Origin: an uncultured Ilumatobacter sp.
Lineage (GTDB): Bacteria; Actinomycetota; Acidimicrobiia; Acidimicrobiales; Ilumatobacteraceae
DNA length: 60,566 bases
Direction: 5' to 3'
Assembly: GCA_937905835.1 (NCBI GenBank)
Contig: CALCXK010000060.1
Location: 1 to 60,566, forward strand
Shown: in pieces, positions 18,654 through 27,289 of the stretch
Layout of the letters: each line of letters opens with the position of its first letter
Position numbering within the stretch: position 1 is the stretch's first letter
Position numbers and translations under genes: made by a program
Notes under the pieces: generated by a model
The model's input: only the letters and a program-made list of their open reading frames with translations
Told to the model about the DNA's origin: nothing
Databases searched by the model: none

Positions 18654-18941
18654 ATGAAGCTCCGCCAACTCAAGCAGACCAAACGGGTCGACACCCAAGA
18701 TTCGGTGGGCCATGGTATGGACGCTGCCTTTATGCTCGTGTTGTTCCTCGGGGTCGGTTACAGCCTCGATCGGATCGTCGGGACGATGCCGCTCTTCATG
18801 ATCCTGATGACGCTGCTCGGCTCTGTGGGCCTCTTTCTGAAGTTCAAGTACCGGTACGAAGACCGGATGAGCGAGCACGATGCGCAGCGCCTCGGCAAGC
18901 ATGCTCCCGATGACCGCAACGGTGCGGAGCGTGAAGCATGA
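18654..18941 (+). CDS. AtpZ/AtpI-like small membrane protein
   Basis: 95 residues with two membrane helices (about 23-42 and 46-65), a basic N-terminus and a charged C-terminus. Size and the pattern GVGYSLDRIVG..P..MI match the AtpZ group (putative ATP synthase gene 1), linked to ATP synthase assembly or magnesium handling. It has a GAAGG ribosome binding site. Its stop overlaps the next start (ATGA at 18938-18941), so it is the first gene of the atp operon. Confidence 0.75.
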   Translation: MKLRQLKQTKRVDTQDSVGHGMDAAFMLVLFLGVGYSLDRIVGTMPLFMILMTLLGSVGLFLKFKYRYEDRMSEHDAQRLGKHAPDDRNGAEREA

Positions 18942-19402
18942 GCACCGCCGACTCGATCACGCTGGGCTTCGACGGTCAGGCTCCCGAGGTTGCCGTCTCG
19001 AAGGACATCATTCGGCGTGGCCTCATGGTCGCTCCCGTCCTCATTGCCATTGCTGCTGTCATCTGGGGCAGCGATGGCGCATGGTCAAGCGCGTACTCCA
19101 TCGCCATCGTGCTGTTGAACTTCGCTCTCGCTGCTGCGCTCATTGCGGGCGCTGCAAAAATCTCGGTCGGGTTCATGATGGGCGCAACGCTCATCGGCTA
19201 TCCGATTCGCCTCGGCCTGATCTTCCTGGCCGTCTGGTTAGTGAAAGGCGCCGGATGGATTTCACTTCCGGCGCTCGGATCGACCATCATCGTGACTCAT
19301 CTTGGTCTCCTCTTCTGGGAGATGAAGTACGTCGCACTGTCGCTGTCGCAACCGGGACTGAAAAAAGATGTCCCGCGAATCGACCGCAATGCAACAAACT
19401 GA
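18938..19402 (+). CDS. atpI: ATP synthase protein I-like membrane protein
   Basis: 154 residues with four predicted membrane helices (about 29-46, 52-72, 80-105 and 112-132). This is the ATP synthase I family pattern, found just before subunit a in many operons, with a proposed role in c-ring assembly. It is coupled to the upstream gene by an ATGA overlap. Sequence conservation in this family is weak, so the call rests on topology and position. Confidence 0.7.
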   Translation: MSTADSITLGFDGQAPEVAVSKDIIRRGLMVAPVLIAIAAVIWGSDGAWSSAYSIAIVLLNFALAAALIAGAAKISVGFMMGATLIGYPIRLGLIFLAVWLVKGAGWISLPALGSTIIVTHLGLLFWEMKYVALSLSQPGLKKDVPRIDRNATN

Positions 19403-19447
19403 CCTAGCATTCTCCGCTGAATCCCACGACTGAAACGGAAATTCAAC

Positions 19448-20227
19448 GTGCTCGCCGAACGTGGCCTCATCTTCCCCCCCATCAATGAAATCCTTCGTTG
19501 GCAGGACATCTTCCCGACATTCAACAAAATCGCGCTCATTGCGGTTCTTGCTTCGCTGATCGGCATGGGCCTGTTCTTGCTGGCTGCTCGTGCGGATGCC
19601 AAGAAGGCCCCGACGGGTGCTCGCAACCTTGTCGAAACCACCGTCGAGTTCATCGAAGAGGGCATCGTGATGCAGACCCTCGGCAAGTCGGGCCTCGGCT
19701 GGACGCCGTTCCTGCTCAGCCTCTTCATCTTCATCTTCCTCTGCAACATCCCAGGCGTCATCCCGTTCTTCCAGATGCCCGCCACGGCCCGTATCGCTAT
19801 CCCGTTGTCGCTGGCGTTGCTCGTCTGGGTCGTGTTCATCGGTACTGGCATTAAGCACCAGGGCATGGGGTACTTCGGCAGCCTGCTGTGGCCAGCAGGT
19901 GTCCCCACTGGCCTGAAGCCGCTGGTGGGTGCCATCGAGTTCATCTCGACCGTCTTCGTCACGCCGTTCTCCCTGACTGTTCGACTCATGGCCAACATGC
20001 TCGCCGGTCACAGCCTGCTGGTCACGTTCGGTCTGCTGACCCAAGCGCTGGTTATGGCCGAGACCAAGCAGGTGGCACTGGTCCCGATCGCGATCCTGCC
20101 GTTCTTCATGCTGGTCTTCCTGACCGCCTTCGAGATCCTCGTTGCTTTCTTGCAGGCGTACATCTTCACGATTCTCGCCGCTGTCTACATCAACAACTCG
20201 ACCATCGGGCATGGTGACGAGCACTGA
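19448..20227 (+). CDS. atpB: ATP synthase Fo subunit a
   Basis: Proton half-channel and stator of the Fo motor. 259 residues, five to six membrane helices. The essential arginine is in FVTPFSLTVRLMANMLAGH. The C-terminal helix pair FEILVAFLQAYIFTILAAVYI is typical. The start codon is a GTG at 19448 without a strong ribosome binding site. Confidence 0.95.
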   Translation: MLAERGLIFPPINEILRWQDIFPTFNKIALIAVLASLIGMGLFLLAARADAKKAPTGARNLVETTVEFIEEGIVMQTLGKSGLGWTPFLLSLFIFIFLCNIPGVIPFFQMPATARIAIPLSLALLVWVVFIGTGIKHQGMGYFGSLLWPAGVPTGLKPLVGAIEFISTVFVTPFSLTVRLMANMLAGHSLLVTFGLLTQALVMAETKQVALVPIAILPFFMLVFLTAFEILVAFLQAYIFTILAAVYINNSTIGHGDEH

Positions 20228-20299
20228 GCTCTGGCTTAACTCATCACTGATCTTTAGATCTCCCACTCATCTCAGAAAGCACACAGGAGAAAACACATC

Positions 20300-20584
20300 A
20301 TGGAAGCATTCAGCGCACTCGTCGCAGCCGAGGAAGCAGCCGGTTCATTCAACCCGGACGCCAAGAACATCGCCGCGGCGACCAACGCCGGTTTGGCGTA
20401 TGGTCTCGCAGCCATCGGTCCAGGCATTGGCATCGGCTACGTCGTCGGCAAGTCCATCGAGGCAATGGCGCGTCAGCCCGAGGCAGCCGGCATGGTCCGT
20501 ACGACCATGTTCCTCGGCATCGCCTTCACCGAAGCCCTCGCACTCATCGGCTTCGTGGTCTTCGTTCTCGTCAAGTTCGCCTGA
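20300..20584 (+). CDS. atpE: ATP synthase Fo subunit c
   Basis: 94-residue hairpin of two membrane helices that forms the rotor ring. The glycine-rich first helix has GPGIGIGYVVG. The polar loop is ARQPEAAG. The proton-carrying glutamate is E78 in LGIAFTEALAL. No sodium-ligand signature stands out, so it is probably proton-driven. An N-terminal acidic stretch of about 20 residues precedes the first helix. It has its own AGGAG ribosome binding site. Confidence 0.95.
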   Translation: MEAFSALVAAEEAAGSFNPDAKNIAAATNAGLAYGLAAIGPGIGIGYVVGKSIEAMARQPEAAGMVRTTMFLGIAFTEALALIGFVVFVLVKFA

Positions 20585-20637
20585 GCGAACCCCCCGAGAA
20601 GTAAGTCCGAGTCCATCATTCAACGCAAGGAGTCGAC

Positions 20638-21267
20638 GTGCTGAGAGCACTCGTCACAACTTCGCACTCGAGCGGTCAGCCCCAGGTCAGCCTGGTCACT
20701 GCCAAAACGTGTGAACGCACCGACCTCGCCGGAAATCCTACTTTCCCGACGAGCGACACCACGTCGACCGGTTGCCCCGAACTCATCCCGATTCTTCCGG
20801 AGGCCAAAGAGGTCATCTGGGGTTTCGGATCGTTCGTGGTGCTTGCCGTCGTGCTGCGCTACGTGCTGTTCCCGAAGGTTCGGGCCGGCATGGCTGCCCG
20901 CTACGAGAGCATTCGTGGTGACTTCGAGAAGGCGGATACGCTGACGGCTTCGGCTCGCGCAGAAGTTGCTGAGTACGAAGCTCAGGTCGCGTCGGTTCGC
21001 GCCGACGCCCAGGGCCGAGTCGACGCCGCTCGTTCCACCCTGGAGGGTGAGCGCACCGAGAAACTCACGGCTGTTAACGCCCGCATCGCTGAAAAGCGTG
21101 CAGTCGCGACCGCTGAAGTAGCGGCCGCTCGTGCCGCGGCCAGCTCGCAGGTCGCTGAAGCAGTTGCTTCGGTTGCCGCACGTGCTGGCGAACTCGCTAC
21201 CGGCAAGGCACCGAGTGCCGCAGCCGTCTCTGAGGCCGTGAACAACTCGATGGGAGTGAACGCATGA
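20638..21267 (+). CDS. atpF: ATP synthase Fo subunit b
   Basis: Peripheral-stalk subunit. 209 residues: an N-terminal extension of about 55 residues, one membrane helix (about 60-77, VIWGFGSFVVLAVVLRYVLF), then a long Ala/Glu/Arg-rich coiled coil. The extension is polar and its role unclear. The start is the GTG at 20638 behind AAGGAG at 20627-20632. The stop overlaps the next b-type gene by ATGA, so the two should be made in equal amounts and probably form a b/b' heterodimer. Confidence 0.85.
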   Translation: MLRALVTTSHSSGQPQVSLVTAKTCERTDLAGNPTFPTSDTTSTGCPELIPILPEAKEVIWGFGSFVVLAVVLRYVLFPKVRAGMAARYESIRGDFEKADTLTASARAEVAEYEAQVASVRADAQGRVDAARSTLEGERTEKLTAVNARIAEKRAVATAEVAAARAAASSQVAEAVASVAARAGELATGKAPSAAAVSEAVNNSMGVNA

Positions 21268-21842
21268 GCATGCTTGCCAACATCTCGCTGATCGCAGCCG
21301 AGAGCGTTCCGAACGACGGTGTCGGCTCGACATCGTTGCATCCGATCCTGCCGCCGATTGGCGAGCTGATCATTGGTTCGATTGCGTCGTTCATCGTCTT
21401 CGGTCTGATCCTCAAGCTCGCCGGCCCGACGGTCAAAAAGAGTATGTCGGACCGTACGGCCCGCATCCAGAAGGACCTCGACGACTCCGCCGCAGCAGCG
21501 TCGGCAGCCGAGGTCGAGGCCAGCAAGATCCGTGCCGCCAAGGGCGACATCGACGCAGAGCGCAGCCGCCTCTACGCCGATGCCGACACACAGGCCGAAG
21601 CGCTCCTGGCCGACGGTCGGGTCCGCATCGATGCCGAAATGGCCGACCTCGAAACCCGCGCCGCAGCCGAGCTCGTCTCAGCTGCAGGTCGCGGTGGCGA
21701 CGAACTCCGTGCGGAAATCGCTCGGTACTCGGCTGGCGCCATCGACAGTGTTGTGAACGGAACGCTCGACGACGCCGCACAGCAAGACCTCATCGAAAGC
21801 TTCATCGCACGCGTTGGTAGCAGCACAGGAGCCGCATCATGA
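21264..21842 (+). CDS. ATP synthase Fo subunit b' (second b-type subunit)
   Basis: 192 residues with the same plan as the preceding protein: a short periplasmic segment, a membrane helix (about 32-52, IGELIIGSIASFIVFGLILKL) and an alanine-rich coiled coil. Having two b-type genes plus a separate delta gene differs from mycobacteria, where the second b is fused to delta. It starts and ends in ATGA overlaps with its neighbours. Confidence 0.85.
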   Translation: MSMLANISLIAAESVPNDGVGSTSLHPILPPIGELIIGSIASFIVFGLILKLAGPTVKKSMSDRTARIQKDLDDSAAAASAAEVEASKIRAAKGDIDAERSRLYADADTQAEALLADGRVRIDAEMADLETRAAAELVSAAGRGGDELRAEIARYSAGAIDSVVNGTLDDAAQQDLIESFIARVGSSTGAAS

Positions 21843-22366
21843 GCGACGCACGCATCCAGGGCTACGCCCGAGCACTCTTCGAGATTGCCCGCGCTGAGGG
21901 AACTCTTGACGAAGTCGAAGACGAGTTGTTCCGATTCGCTCGCTCGTACGAGTCGAGCGAAGAGTTGCGTAACGCACTCACCGATGATCTTGTCCCCCCA
22001 GAAAAGCGGCAGGCCATCGTGGAAGATTTGCTTGGCGGCAAGGCCACCAGTACCACCACGCAGTTGGTGTCGATGGTCGTCGGTTCAGGCCGTGGCCGCG
22101 ACCTGCTTGCCATCGTCGATCAGCTCGTGCGGCGTGCCGCAGGCTCCAAGGACCTCGATGTTGCCGAAGTGCGCACCGCAATTGCGCTCTCCGACGATCA
22201 ACAGGCTCGTCTGAAGGCCGCACTCGAAAACGCCACCGGCAAGAGCATTTCGCTCAAGACCGTCGTCGACGCCTCCGTGGTTGGCGGCGTTGTGGCCACA
22301 ATCGGTGACACCGTCATCGATGACACCGTTCGTACTCGCATCGACCAGCTGAAGAGCCGGCTCTAA
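21839..22366 (+). CDS. atpH: ATP synthase F1 subunit delta
   Basis: Links the b/b' stalk to the top of F1. 175 residues, normal length. It opens RIQGYARALFEIARAEG and ends with the conserved VVGGVVATIGDTVIDDTVRTRIDQLK block. Overlaps the b' gene by 4 nt. Confidence 0.93.
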   Translation: MSDARIQGYARALFEIARAEGTLDEVEDELFRFARSYESSEELRNALTDDLVPPEKRQAIVEDLLGGKATSTTTQLVSMVVGSGRGRDLLAIVDQLVRRAAGSKDLDVAEVRTAIALSDDQQARLKAALENATGKSISLKTVVDASVVGGVVATIGDTVIDDTVRTRIDQLKSRL

Positions 22367-22422
22367 GGCCGCCAGGCCTGGACCACCGGAACCAAAGTGA
22401 CCCACCGTAAGGGACAATGAAA

Positions 22423-24018
22423 ATGGCTGAACTCACCATCTCTGCTGCTGACATCGCGTCGGCACTCAAGAAGAACCTCGACGGCTTCGTGCCCTCGCTC
22501 GAGGCCCGCACCGTGGGCCGCGTCGCCGAAGTCGGTGACGGTATTGCTCGTGTCTCCGGCCTGCCGGACGCCGCCGTGAACGAACTCCTTGAGTTCGAAG
22601 ACGGCTCGATGGGCCTTGCGCTCAACCTCGACGAAGACGCCATCGGCGCCGTTGTCCTGGGCAACGTCGACAAGATCGAAGAAGGCCAGACCGTCCAAGC
22701 GACTGGTCGCATCCTCTCGATGCCCGTCGGCGACGGGATGATCGGCCGAGTCGTCAACGCACTCGGCGAGCCAGTCGATGGCCACGGCGAACTCACCGGT
22801 GTCGAGCAGCGACGCATGGAGATCCAGGCCCCGGGCATCCTTGGTCGTCAGCCGGTACACGAACCGCTCCAGACCGGCATCAAGTCGATCGACGCCATGA
22901 CGCCGATCGGCCGTGGCCAGCGAGAGCTGATCATTGGTGACCGCAAGACTGGCAAGACCGCCATTGCAATCGACACGATCCTGAATCAAAAGGGTCAGGG
23001 CGTGAAGTGCATCTACGTCGCCATCGGCCAGAAGGGCTCGACTGTCGCCCAGACCGTTGACACCCTGCGCCAGGCCGGTGCCCTTGAGTACACGGTTGTT
23101 GTTACCGCACCTGCGGGCGACCCAGCGCCGTTCAAGTACCTCGCCCCCTACGCCGGCTGTGCTATTGGCCAGCACTGGATGGACAACGGCGAGCATGCAC
23201 TCATCGTGTATGACGACCTTTCGAAGCAGGCCGACGCCTACCGTCAGATCTCGCTGTTGCTCCGCCGCCCGCCGGGCCGCGAGGCCTACCCGGGCGACGT
23301 CTTCTACTTGCACTCCCGTCTCCTCGAGCGCAGCGCCAAGCTCTCTGACGAGAATGGCGCAGGTTCGCTCACCGCACTGCCGATCATCGAGACCAAGGCC
23401 GGCGACGTGTCAGCCTTCATTCCGACCAACGTGATCTCGATCACCGACGGTCAGGTCTTCTTGCAGGACAACCTCTTCAAGTCGGGTGTCCGCCCCGCAG
23501 TCGACGTCGGCATCTCCGTGTCGCGAGTCGGCTCGGCCGCTCAGACCAAGGCAATGAAGGGCGTGGCCGGCACGCTGAAGCTCGACCTCGCACAGTTCCG
23601 TGAGCTTGAAGCTTTCGCCACGTTCGGTTCCGAACTCGACGCCATCTCCAAGGCGCAGCTCGAGCGCGGCTACCGCCTCGTTGAACTGCTCAAGCAACCG
23701 CTGAACAGCCCGATGCCGGTCGAAAACCAGGTCGTCTCGTTGTTCGCTGGTACGAAGGGTTACCTCGACGACCTGCCGGTCTCCGATGTGGCTCGCTTCG
23801 AGACCGAACTGCTCGAGTTCATGCGGTCCAACCATGCTGGCATGATGGACGAATTGAAGACGCAGAAGATTCCTGACGCACTCGCTGGTGCTGTCGGAAC
23901 GTTCAAGGCGCAGTTTGTCTCGGGCCTCGACGTTGCCGGTAACCCGACTGACCCCACTTCGGTTGACGCCGACGAGATGGGCGACGCCGAGTCCAACAAG
24001 ACCCTCGCAACGGAGTGA
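22423..24018 (+). CDS. atpA: ATP synthase F1 subunit alpha
   Basis: Non-catalytic nucleotide-binding subunit. 531 residues. Walker A is GDRKTGKTA and the signature PAVDVGISVSRVGSAAQ is complete. I chose the ATG at 22423 rather than 22417 because AAGGGA at 22409-22414 is 8 nt from it but only 2 nt from the first ATG; MAELTIS is also the usual actinobacterial beginning. The last 25 residues are acidic and variable. Confidence 0.97.
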   Translation: MAELTISAADIASALKKNLDGFVPSLEARTVGRVAEVGDGIARVSGLPDAAVNELLEFEDGSMGLALNLDEDAIGAVVLGNVDKIEEGQTVQATGRILSMPVGDGMIGRVVNALGEPVDGHGELTGVEQRRMEIQAPGILGRQPVHEPLQTGIKSIDAMTPIGRGQRELIIGDRKTGKTAIAIDTILNQKGQGVKCIYVAIGQKGSTVAQTVDTLRQAGALEYTVVVTAPAGDPAPFKYLAPYAGCAIGQHWMDNGEHALIVYDDLSKQADAYRQISLLLRRPPGREAYPGDVFYLHSRLLERSAKLSDENGAGSLTALPIIETKAGDVSAFIPTNVISITDGQVFLQDNLFKSGVRPAVDVGISVSRVGSAAQTKAMKGVAGTLKLDLAQFRELEAFATFGSELDAISKAQLERGYRLVELLKQPLNSPMPVENQVVSLFAGTKGYLDDLPVSDVARFETELLEFMRSNHAGMMDELKTQKIPDALAGAVGTFKAQFVSGLDVAGNPTDPTSVDADEMGDAESNKTLATE

Positions 24019-24032
24019 GTGGAACAGTCCTG

Positions 24033-24128
24033 ATGACCCTTTCGATCAACGCACGGGGCGCCGCTGAGGCTGCCTCTGACGGCGATGACGCTGTCGCGCA
24101 GCGTGGTCTGAACTGGAGGAATTCGTAA
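24033..24128 (+). CDS. Possible 31-residue upstream ORF coupled to atpG
   Basis: ATG at 24033 to TAA at 24126-24128, whose last A is the first base of the atpG start (TAATG). The peptide starts MTLSINARGAAEAA and ends GLNWRNS. The atpG ribosome binding site lies inside its last codons. It may only keep ribosomes moving between atpA and atpG. A similar arrangement precedes atpC. No similarity is known to me; it could be chance. Confidence 0.3.
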   Translation: MTLSINARGAAEAASDGDDAVAQRGLNWRNS

Positions 24129-25216
24129 TGGCAGGTGGTACCGAACGCGTTCTGCGTGGGCGCGTCAAGGCGATGCAGTCCACGAAGAAGATCACACGCG
24201 CCATGGAACTGATCGCTGGGTCGCGCATTGTCAAGGCCCAGCAACGAGTGCAGGCAGCAGTGCCCTACTCGGAGCAGATCACCGAAGTGGTCAAAGACCT
24301 TGCAGCTGCTGGTGCGTCCTTCGACTCCCCGATGCTCGCAGGTCGCGACGAGATCAAGACCACGTGTTACGTAGCAATCACCGCTGACCGCGGTCTGTGC
24401 GGCGGCTACAACGCCGGCGTGCAGCGTGCGACCGAAGGTGAAGTCAAGGCCGACGTTCTGTCCGGCAAGGACTACACCATTGTTCCTGTCGGCAAGAAGG
24501 CCGAGGGCTACTTCCGCTTCCGTGACTATCAGCTGAGCCAGTCCTTCATGGGCTTCAGCGATCAGCCGAGCTACGAAGACGCACGCCGCATCGGCGAGTA
24601 CGTCGTCGATCTGTTCGTTTCGGGCAAGGTCGACAAGGTCGAACTCGTCTACACCCGTTTCATCACTGCGGGGAGCCAGGAAGTCGTCCTGCGACCCCTC
24701 GTTCCCCTCAGCGCAGCCACGGTTGCCGGTGGCGACGGCAAGGCTGGAAGTACCGACGGATCTGGTGGCTCCTACGAGTTCGAGCCGGAGCCAACCGAGA
24801 TCCTCGACACGTTGCTTCCCCGTTACGTCGAAGCTCGTATCTACGCTGCACTGCTCAATGCCGCTGCTTCCGAGCACGCATTCCGTCAGCGGGCGATGAA
24901 GTCCGCAACCGACAACGCCGAGGACCTCATCAAGAGCCTTAGTATCGTGATGAACCGTGCCCGCCAGGCATCGATCACGTCCGAAATCATGGAGATCGTC
25001 GGCGGTGCAGCGGCACTCGACGGCGGCGACAACATGGGCCGTTACGTCGACATGGGCGACGACATCTTCGGTGCGCCATCGGCGCCGCCCACCCCCGCAA
25101 CCGCAGCTTCGGCTGCAGCCGCCCCCGGTAGCGGAACCGCTACCGCAACGATCGAGCGCCCCGCCGATGTTGATGATGACGACGAAGACCACACACCAGG
25201 AGATACCAAGTCATGA
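24128..25216 (+). CDS. atpG: ATP synthase F1 subunit gamma with long C-terminal tail
   Basis: Central rotor shaft. 362 residues, about 60 longer than usual. The N-terminal helix RVKAMQSTKKITRAMELIA and the TADRGLCGGYNAG block are standard. The usual end of the family (ITSEIMEIVGGAAAL) is reached at residue 297. After it come 65 extra residues: a Gly/Asp part, an Ala/Pro/Ser linker and an acidic end. An insertion of about 20 Gly/Ser/Glu-rich residues is near 200-220. The stop overlaps the atpD start by ATGA, so the tail is in frame and translated unless it is removed. Confidence 0.93.
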   Translation: MAGGTERVLRGRVKAMQSTKKITRAMELIAGSRIVKAQQRVQAAVPYSEQITEVVKDLAAAGASFDSPMLAGRDEIKTTCYVAITADRGLCGGYNAGVQRATEGEVKADVLSGKDYTIVPVGKKAEGYFRFRDYQLSQSFMGFSDQPSYEDARRIGEYVVDLFVSGKVDKVELVYTRFITAGSQEVVLRPLVPLSAATVAGGDGKAGSTDGSGGSYEFEPEPTEILDTLLPRYVEARIYAALLNAAASEHAFRQRAMKSATDNAEDLIKSLSIVMNRARQASITSEIMEIVGGAAALDGGDNMGRYVDMGDDIFGAPSAPPTPATAASAAAAPGSGTATATIERPADVDDDDEDHTPGDTKS

Positions 25217-26643
25217 CCATGACAGAGAATGAACTGCAAGACGGCAGGGTCGTCGCCATCGCTGGCCCCGTCATCGACGTCGAGTTCCCCCGTGGCGCAC
25301 TGCCCGAGCTGAACTCGGCCATCGAGTTCACCATCGAGCTGGAAGGCGAATCTACAATTGTGCTCGCCGAAGTCGCTCAGCAGCTCGGCAACAGCCGCGT
25401 CCGCGCCATCTGCATGAAGCCGACCGACGGCCTCGTCCGCGGAACCGCCGTGCGCAACACGGGCCACGGCATCCAGGTTCCTGTGGGCGATGGCGTCCTC
25501 GGCAACGTCTGGAACGTGTGGGGCGAAGCGCTTGACACACAGCCAGAAGGCCTCGACGAGATGGAACGCTGGGACATCCACCGTCCCGCACCGACCTTCG
25601 ATTCACTCGAGCCGTCAGCTCGCATGTTCGAAACGGGCATCAAGGTCGTCGACCTCCTCACCCCATACGTCGCAGGCGGCAAGATTGGCCTGTTCGGCGG
25701 TGCTGGCGTGGGCAAGACCGTCCTCATCACCGAGATGATCAACCGTGTTGCATCGCAGCACGGTGGTGTGTCTGTGTTCGCCGGTGTGGGCGAGCGCACT
25801 CGTGAAGGCACCGACCTCCGTCTGGAGATGATGGAGTCCGGCGTGTACGAGAAGGCCGCGTTGGTCTTTGGCCAGATGGACGAGCCGCCGGGCGTGCGTC
25901 TGCGCGTGGCCCTGTCGGCCCTGACGATGGCGGAGTACTTCCGTGACGTTGCTGGCCAGGACGTTCTCCTGTTCGTCGACAACATCTTCCGCTTCGTGCA
26001 GGCGGGTTCCGAAGTCTCGACCTTGCTCGGCCGTATGCCGTCGGCAGTGGGCTACCAGCCCACCCTCGCTGACGAGATGGGTCAGCTGCAGGAACGCATC
26101 ACCTCGACGAAGGGCCGCTCGATCACCTCGCTGCAGGCCGTCTACGTCCCGGCAGACGATTACACCGACCCTGCACCGTTCACGACCTTCACGCACCTCG
26201 ATGCCACCACCGAGCTCAGCCGTACGGTTGCCTCGCTCGGCATCTACCCGGCAGTGGATCCGTTGGCTTCAACGTCAACAATCCTCAGCCCCGAGGTCGT
26301 TGGCGATCACCACTACGGCGTCGCTCGCCGTGTGCAGGAAACCCTTCAGCGCTACAAAGAGCTGCAGGACATCATTGCCATCCTCGGTTTGGACGAACTG
26401 TCCGAAGAGGATCGGCTCACGGTGTCTCGTGCCCGTAAGGTCGAGCGCTTCTTGTCGCAGCCGTTCTTCGTCGCCAAGGTCTTCACCGGCCTTGACGGTG
26501 AGTACGTGCCGGTCGCCGAAACGGTCGAGTCCTTCGAAGCCATCATCGATGGTGGTCTCGACGATCTTCCCGAGCAGGCGTTCCTGAACGTCGGCAACAT
26601 TGACCAGGTGCAGGCCAAGGCCAAGCAACTGGCCGAAAGCTGA
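25213..26643 (+). CDS. atpD: ATP synthase F1 subunit beta
   Basis: Catalytic subunit. 476 residues. Walker A is GGAGVGKTVL, the catalytic Glu is in GVGERTREG, and Walker B is VLLFVDNIFRF. The DELSEED lever is present as LDELSEEDRL. Coupled to atpG by a 4-nt overlap. Confidence 0.97.
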   Translation: MTMTENELQDGRVVAIAGPVIDVEFPRGALPELNSAIEFTIELEGESTIVLAEVAQQLGNSRVRAICMKPTDGLVRGTAVRNTGHGIQVPVGDGVLGNVWNVWGEALDTQPEGLDEMERWDIHRPAPTFDSLEPSARMFETGIKVVDLLTPYVAGGKIGLFGGAGVGKTVLITEMINRVASQHGGVSVFAGVGERTREGTDLRLEMMESGVYEKAALVFGQMDEPPGVRLRVALSALTMAEYFRDVAGQDVLLFVDNIFRFVQAGSEVSTLLGRMPSAVGYQPTLADEMGQLQERITSTKGRSITSLQAVYVPADDYTDPAPFTTFTHLDATTELSRTVASLGIYPAVDPLASTSTILSPEVVGDHHYGVARRVQETLQRYKELQDIIAILGLDELSEEDRLTVSRARKVERFLSQPFFVAKVFTGLDGEYVPVAETVESFEAIIDGGLDDLPEQAFLNVGNIDQVQAKAKQLAES

Positions 26644-26651
26644 GACGAATC

Positions 26652-26714
26652 ATGTCGTTCGCGAAAGTCGGCTGCTCCACGTTGCCGACGCAACCCGTCG
26701 AAGGAACCTGGTAA
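26652..26714 (+). CDS. Possible 20-residue upstream ORF coupled to atpC
   Basis: ATG at 26652 to TAA at 26712-26714; the last A of the stop is the first base of the atpC ATG. The peptide begins MSFAKVGCSTLPT. It fills the atpD-atpC gap the way the 31-residue ORF fills the atpA-atpG gap. The AAGGAA ribosome binding site of atpC is inside it. Support is only positional. Confidence 0.25.
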   Translation: MSFAKVGCSTLPTQPVEGTW

Positions 26715-27139
26715 TGGCCGAGGCGATCAAAGTTGAAGTCGTCTCGCCCGAGAAGGTTCTCTACTCGGGCGAGGCTGACATGGTCATCACCCGGACGGCA
26801 GGTGGCGGCGAGATCGCGTTTCAGGCAGGCCACTCGGCGTTTCTCGGTGTGCTCGTGGAGAACCACACGCGGGTCTTTCAGACCGACGGCAAGATCATCG
26901 ACCTCGCCGTCCATCGTGGCTTCGTGGAAGTCAGCGGCAACCCGACCAAAGTCTCTATCTTGTCTGACACAGCTGAGATGTCTGAAGACATCGACGTTGC
27001 TCGGGCCAAGGAAGCGCTCGAGCGCCACCAGCAGACGCTGCGTGCCGAATCGGTCGACAAAGCTATTGCTGACGCCGTTGCCGGCAAGGCGCGTGCTCAG
27101 GCCCGACTCACAGCAACGGGTACCGGCTTCACCGCCTGA
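26714..27139 (+). CDS. atpC: ATP synthase F1 subunit epsilon
   Basis: Rotor subunit that can inhibit ATP hydrolysis. 141 residues: N-terminal beta-sandwich beginning IKVEVVSPEKVLYSGEADMV and a C-terminal helical hairpin (about 90-135). I chose the ATG at 26714, 7 nt after AAGGAA; the longer frame upstream adds non-homologous sequence. It is the last gene of the atp operon. Confidence 0.94.
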   Translation: MAEAIKVEVVSPEKVLYSGEADMVITRTAGGGEIAFQAGHSAFLGVLVENHTRVFQTDGKIIDLAVHRGFVEVSGNPTKVSILSDTAEMSEDIDVARAKEALERHQQTLRAESVDKAIADAVAGKARAQARLTATGTGFTA

Positions 27140-27159
27140 TCCTCCAGACATAGCTCTGC

Positions 27160-27211
27160 ACAAAGTGTGAGACCCTGGTGCTTGTCCCGGCACCTGAGGC
27201 TCACACTTTGT
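27160..27211 (+). terminator. Hairpin after the atp operon (REP-like)
   Basis: ACAAAGTGTGAG (27160-27171) pairs with CTCACACTTTGT (27200-27211), and an inner GGTGC/GCACC stem extends it. The sequence TTGTTTT follows. It sits 20 nt after atpC and is probably its terminator. The GTGTGA/TCACAC arms relate it loosely to the palindromes at 32253 and 53112. Confidence 0.7.
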
Positions 27212-27289
27212 TGTTTTCGCCACCACCGCACGACAAAGTCTTTGGCTCGACAAGGGCTCGATGTTGTCCGGGGTGGCTACGGTTCGAAT

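Noticed and set aside
19262..20266. Long minus-strand frame opposite atpB (334 codons)
   Set aside because: Highly charged, low-quality protein typical of an antisense frame; atpB is certain.
23903..25192. Long minus-strand frame opposite atpG (429 codons)
   Set aside because: Shadow of atpA/atpG codon bias; no homology.
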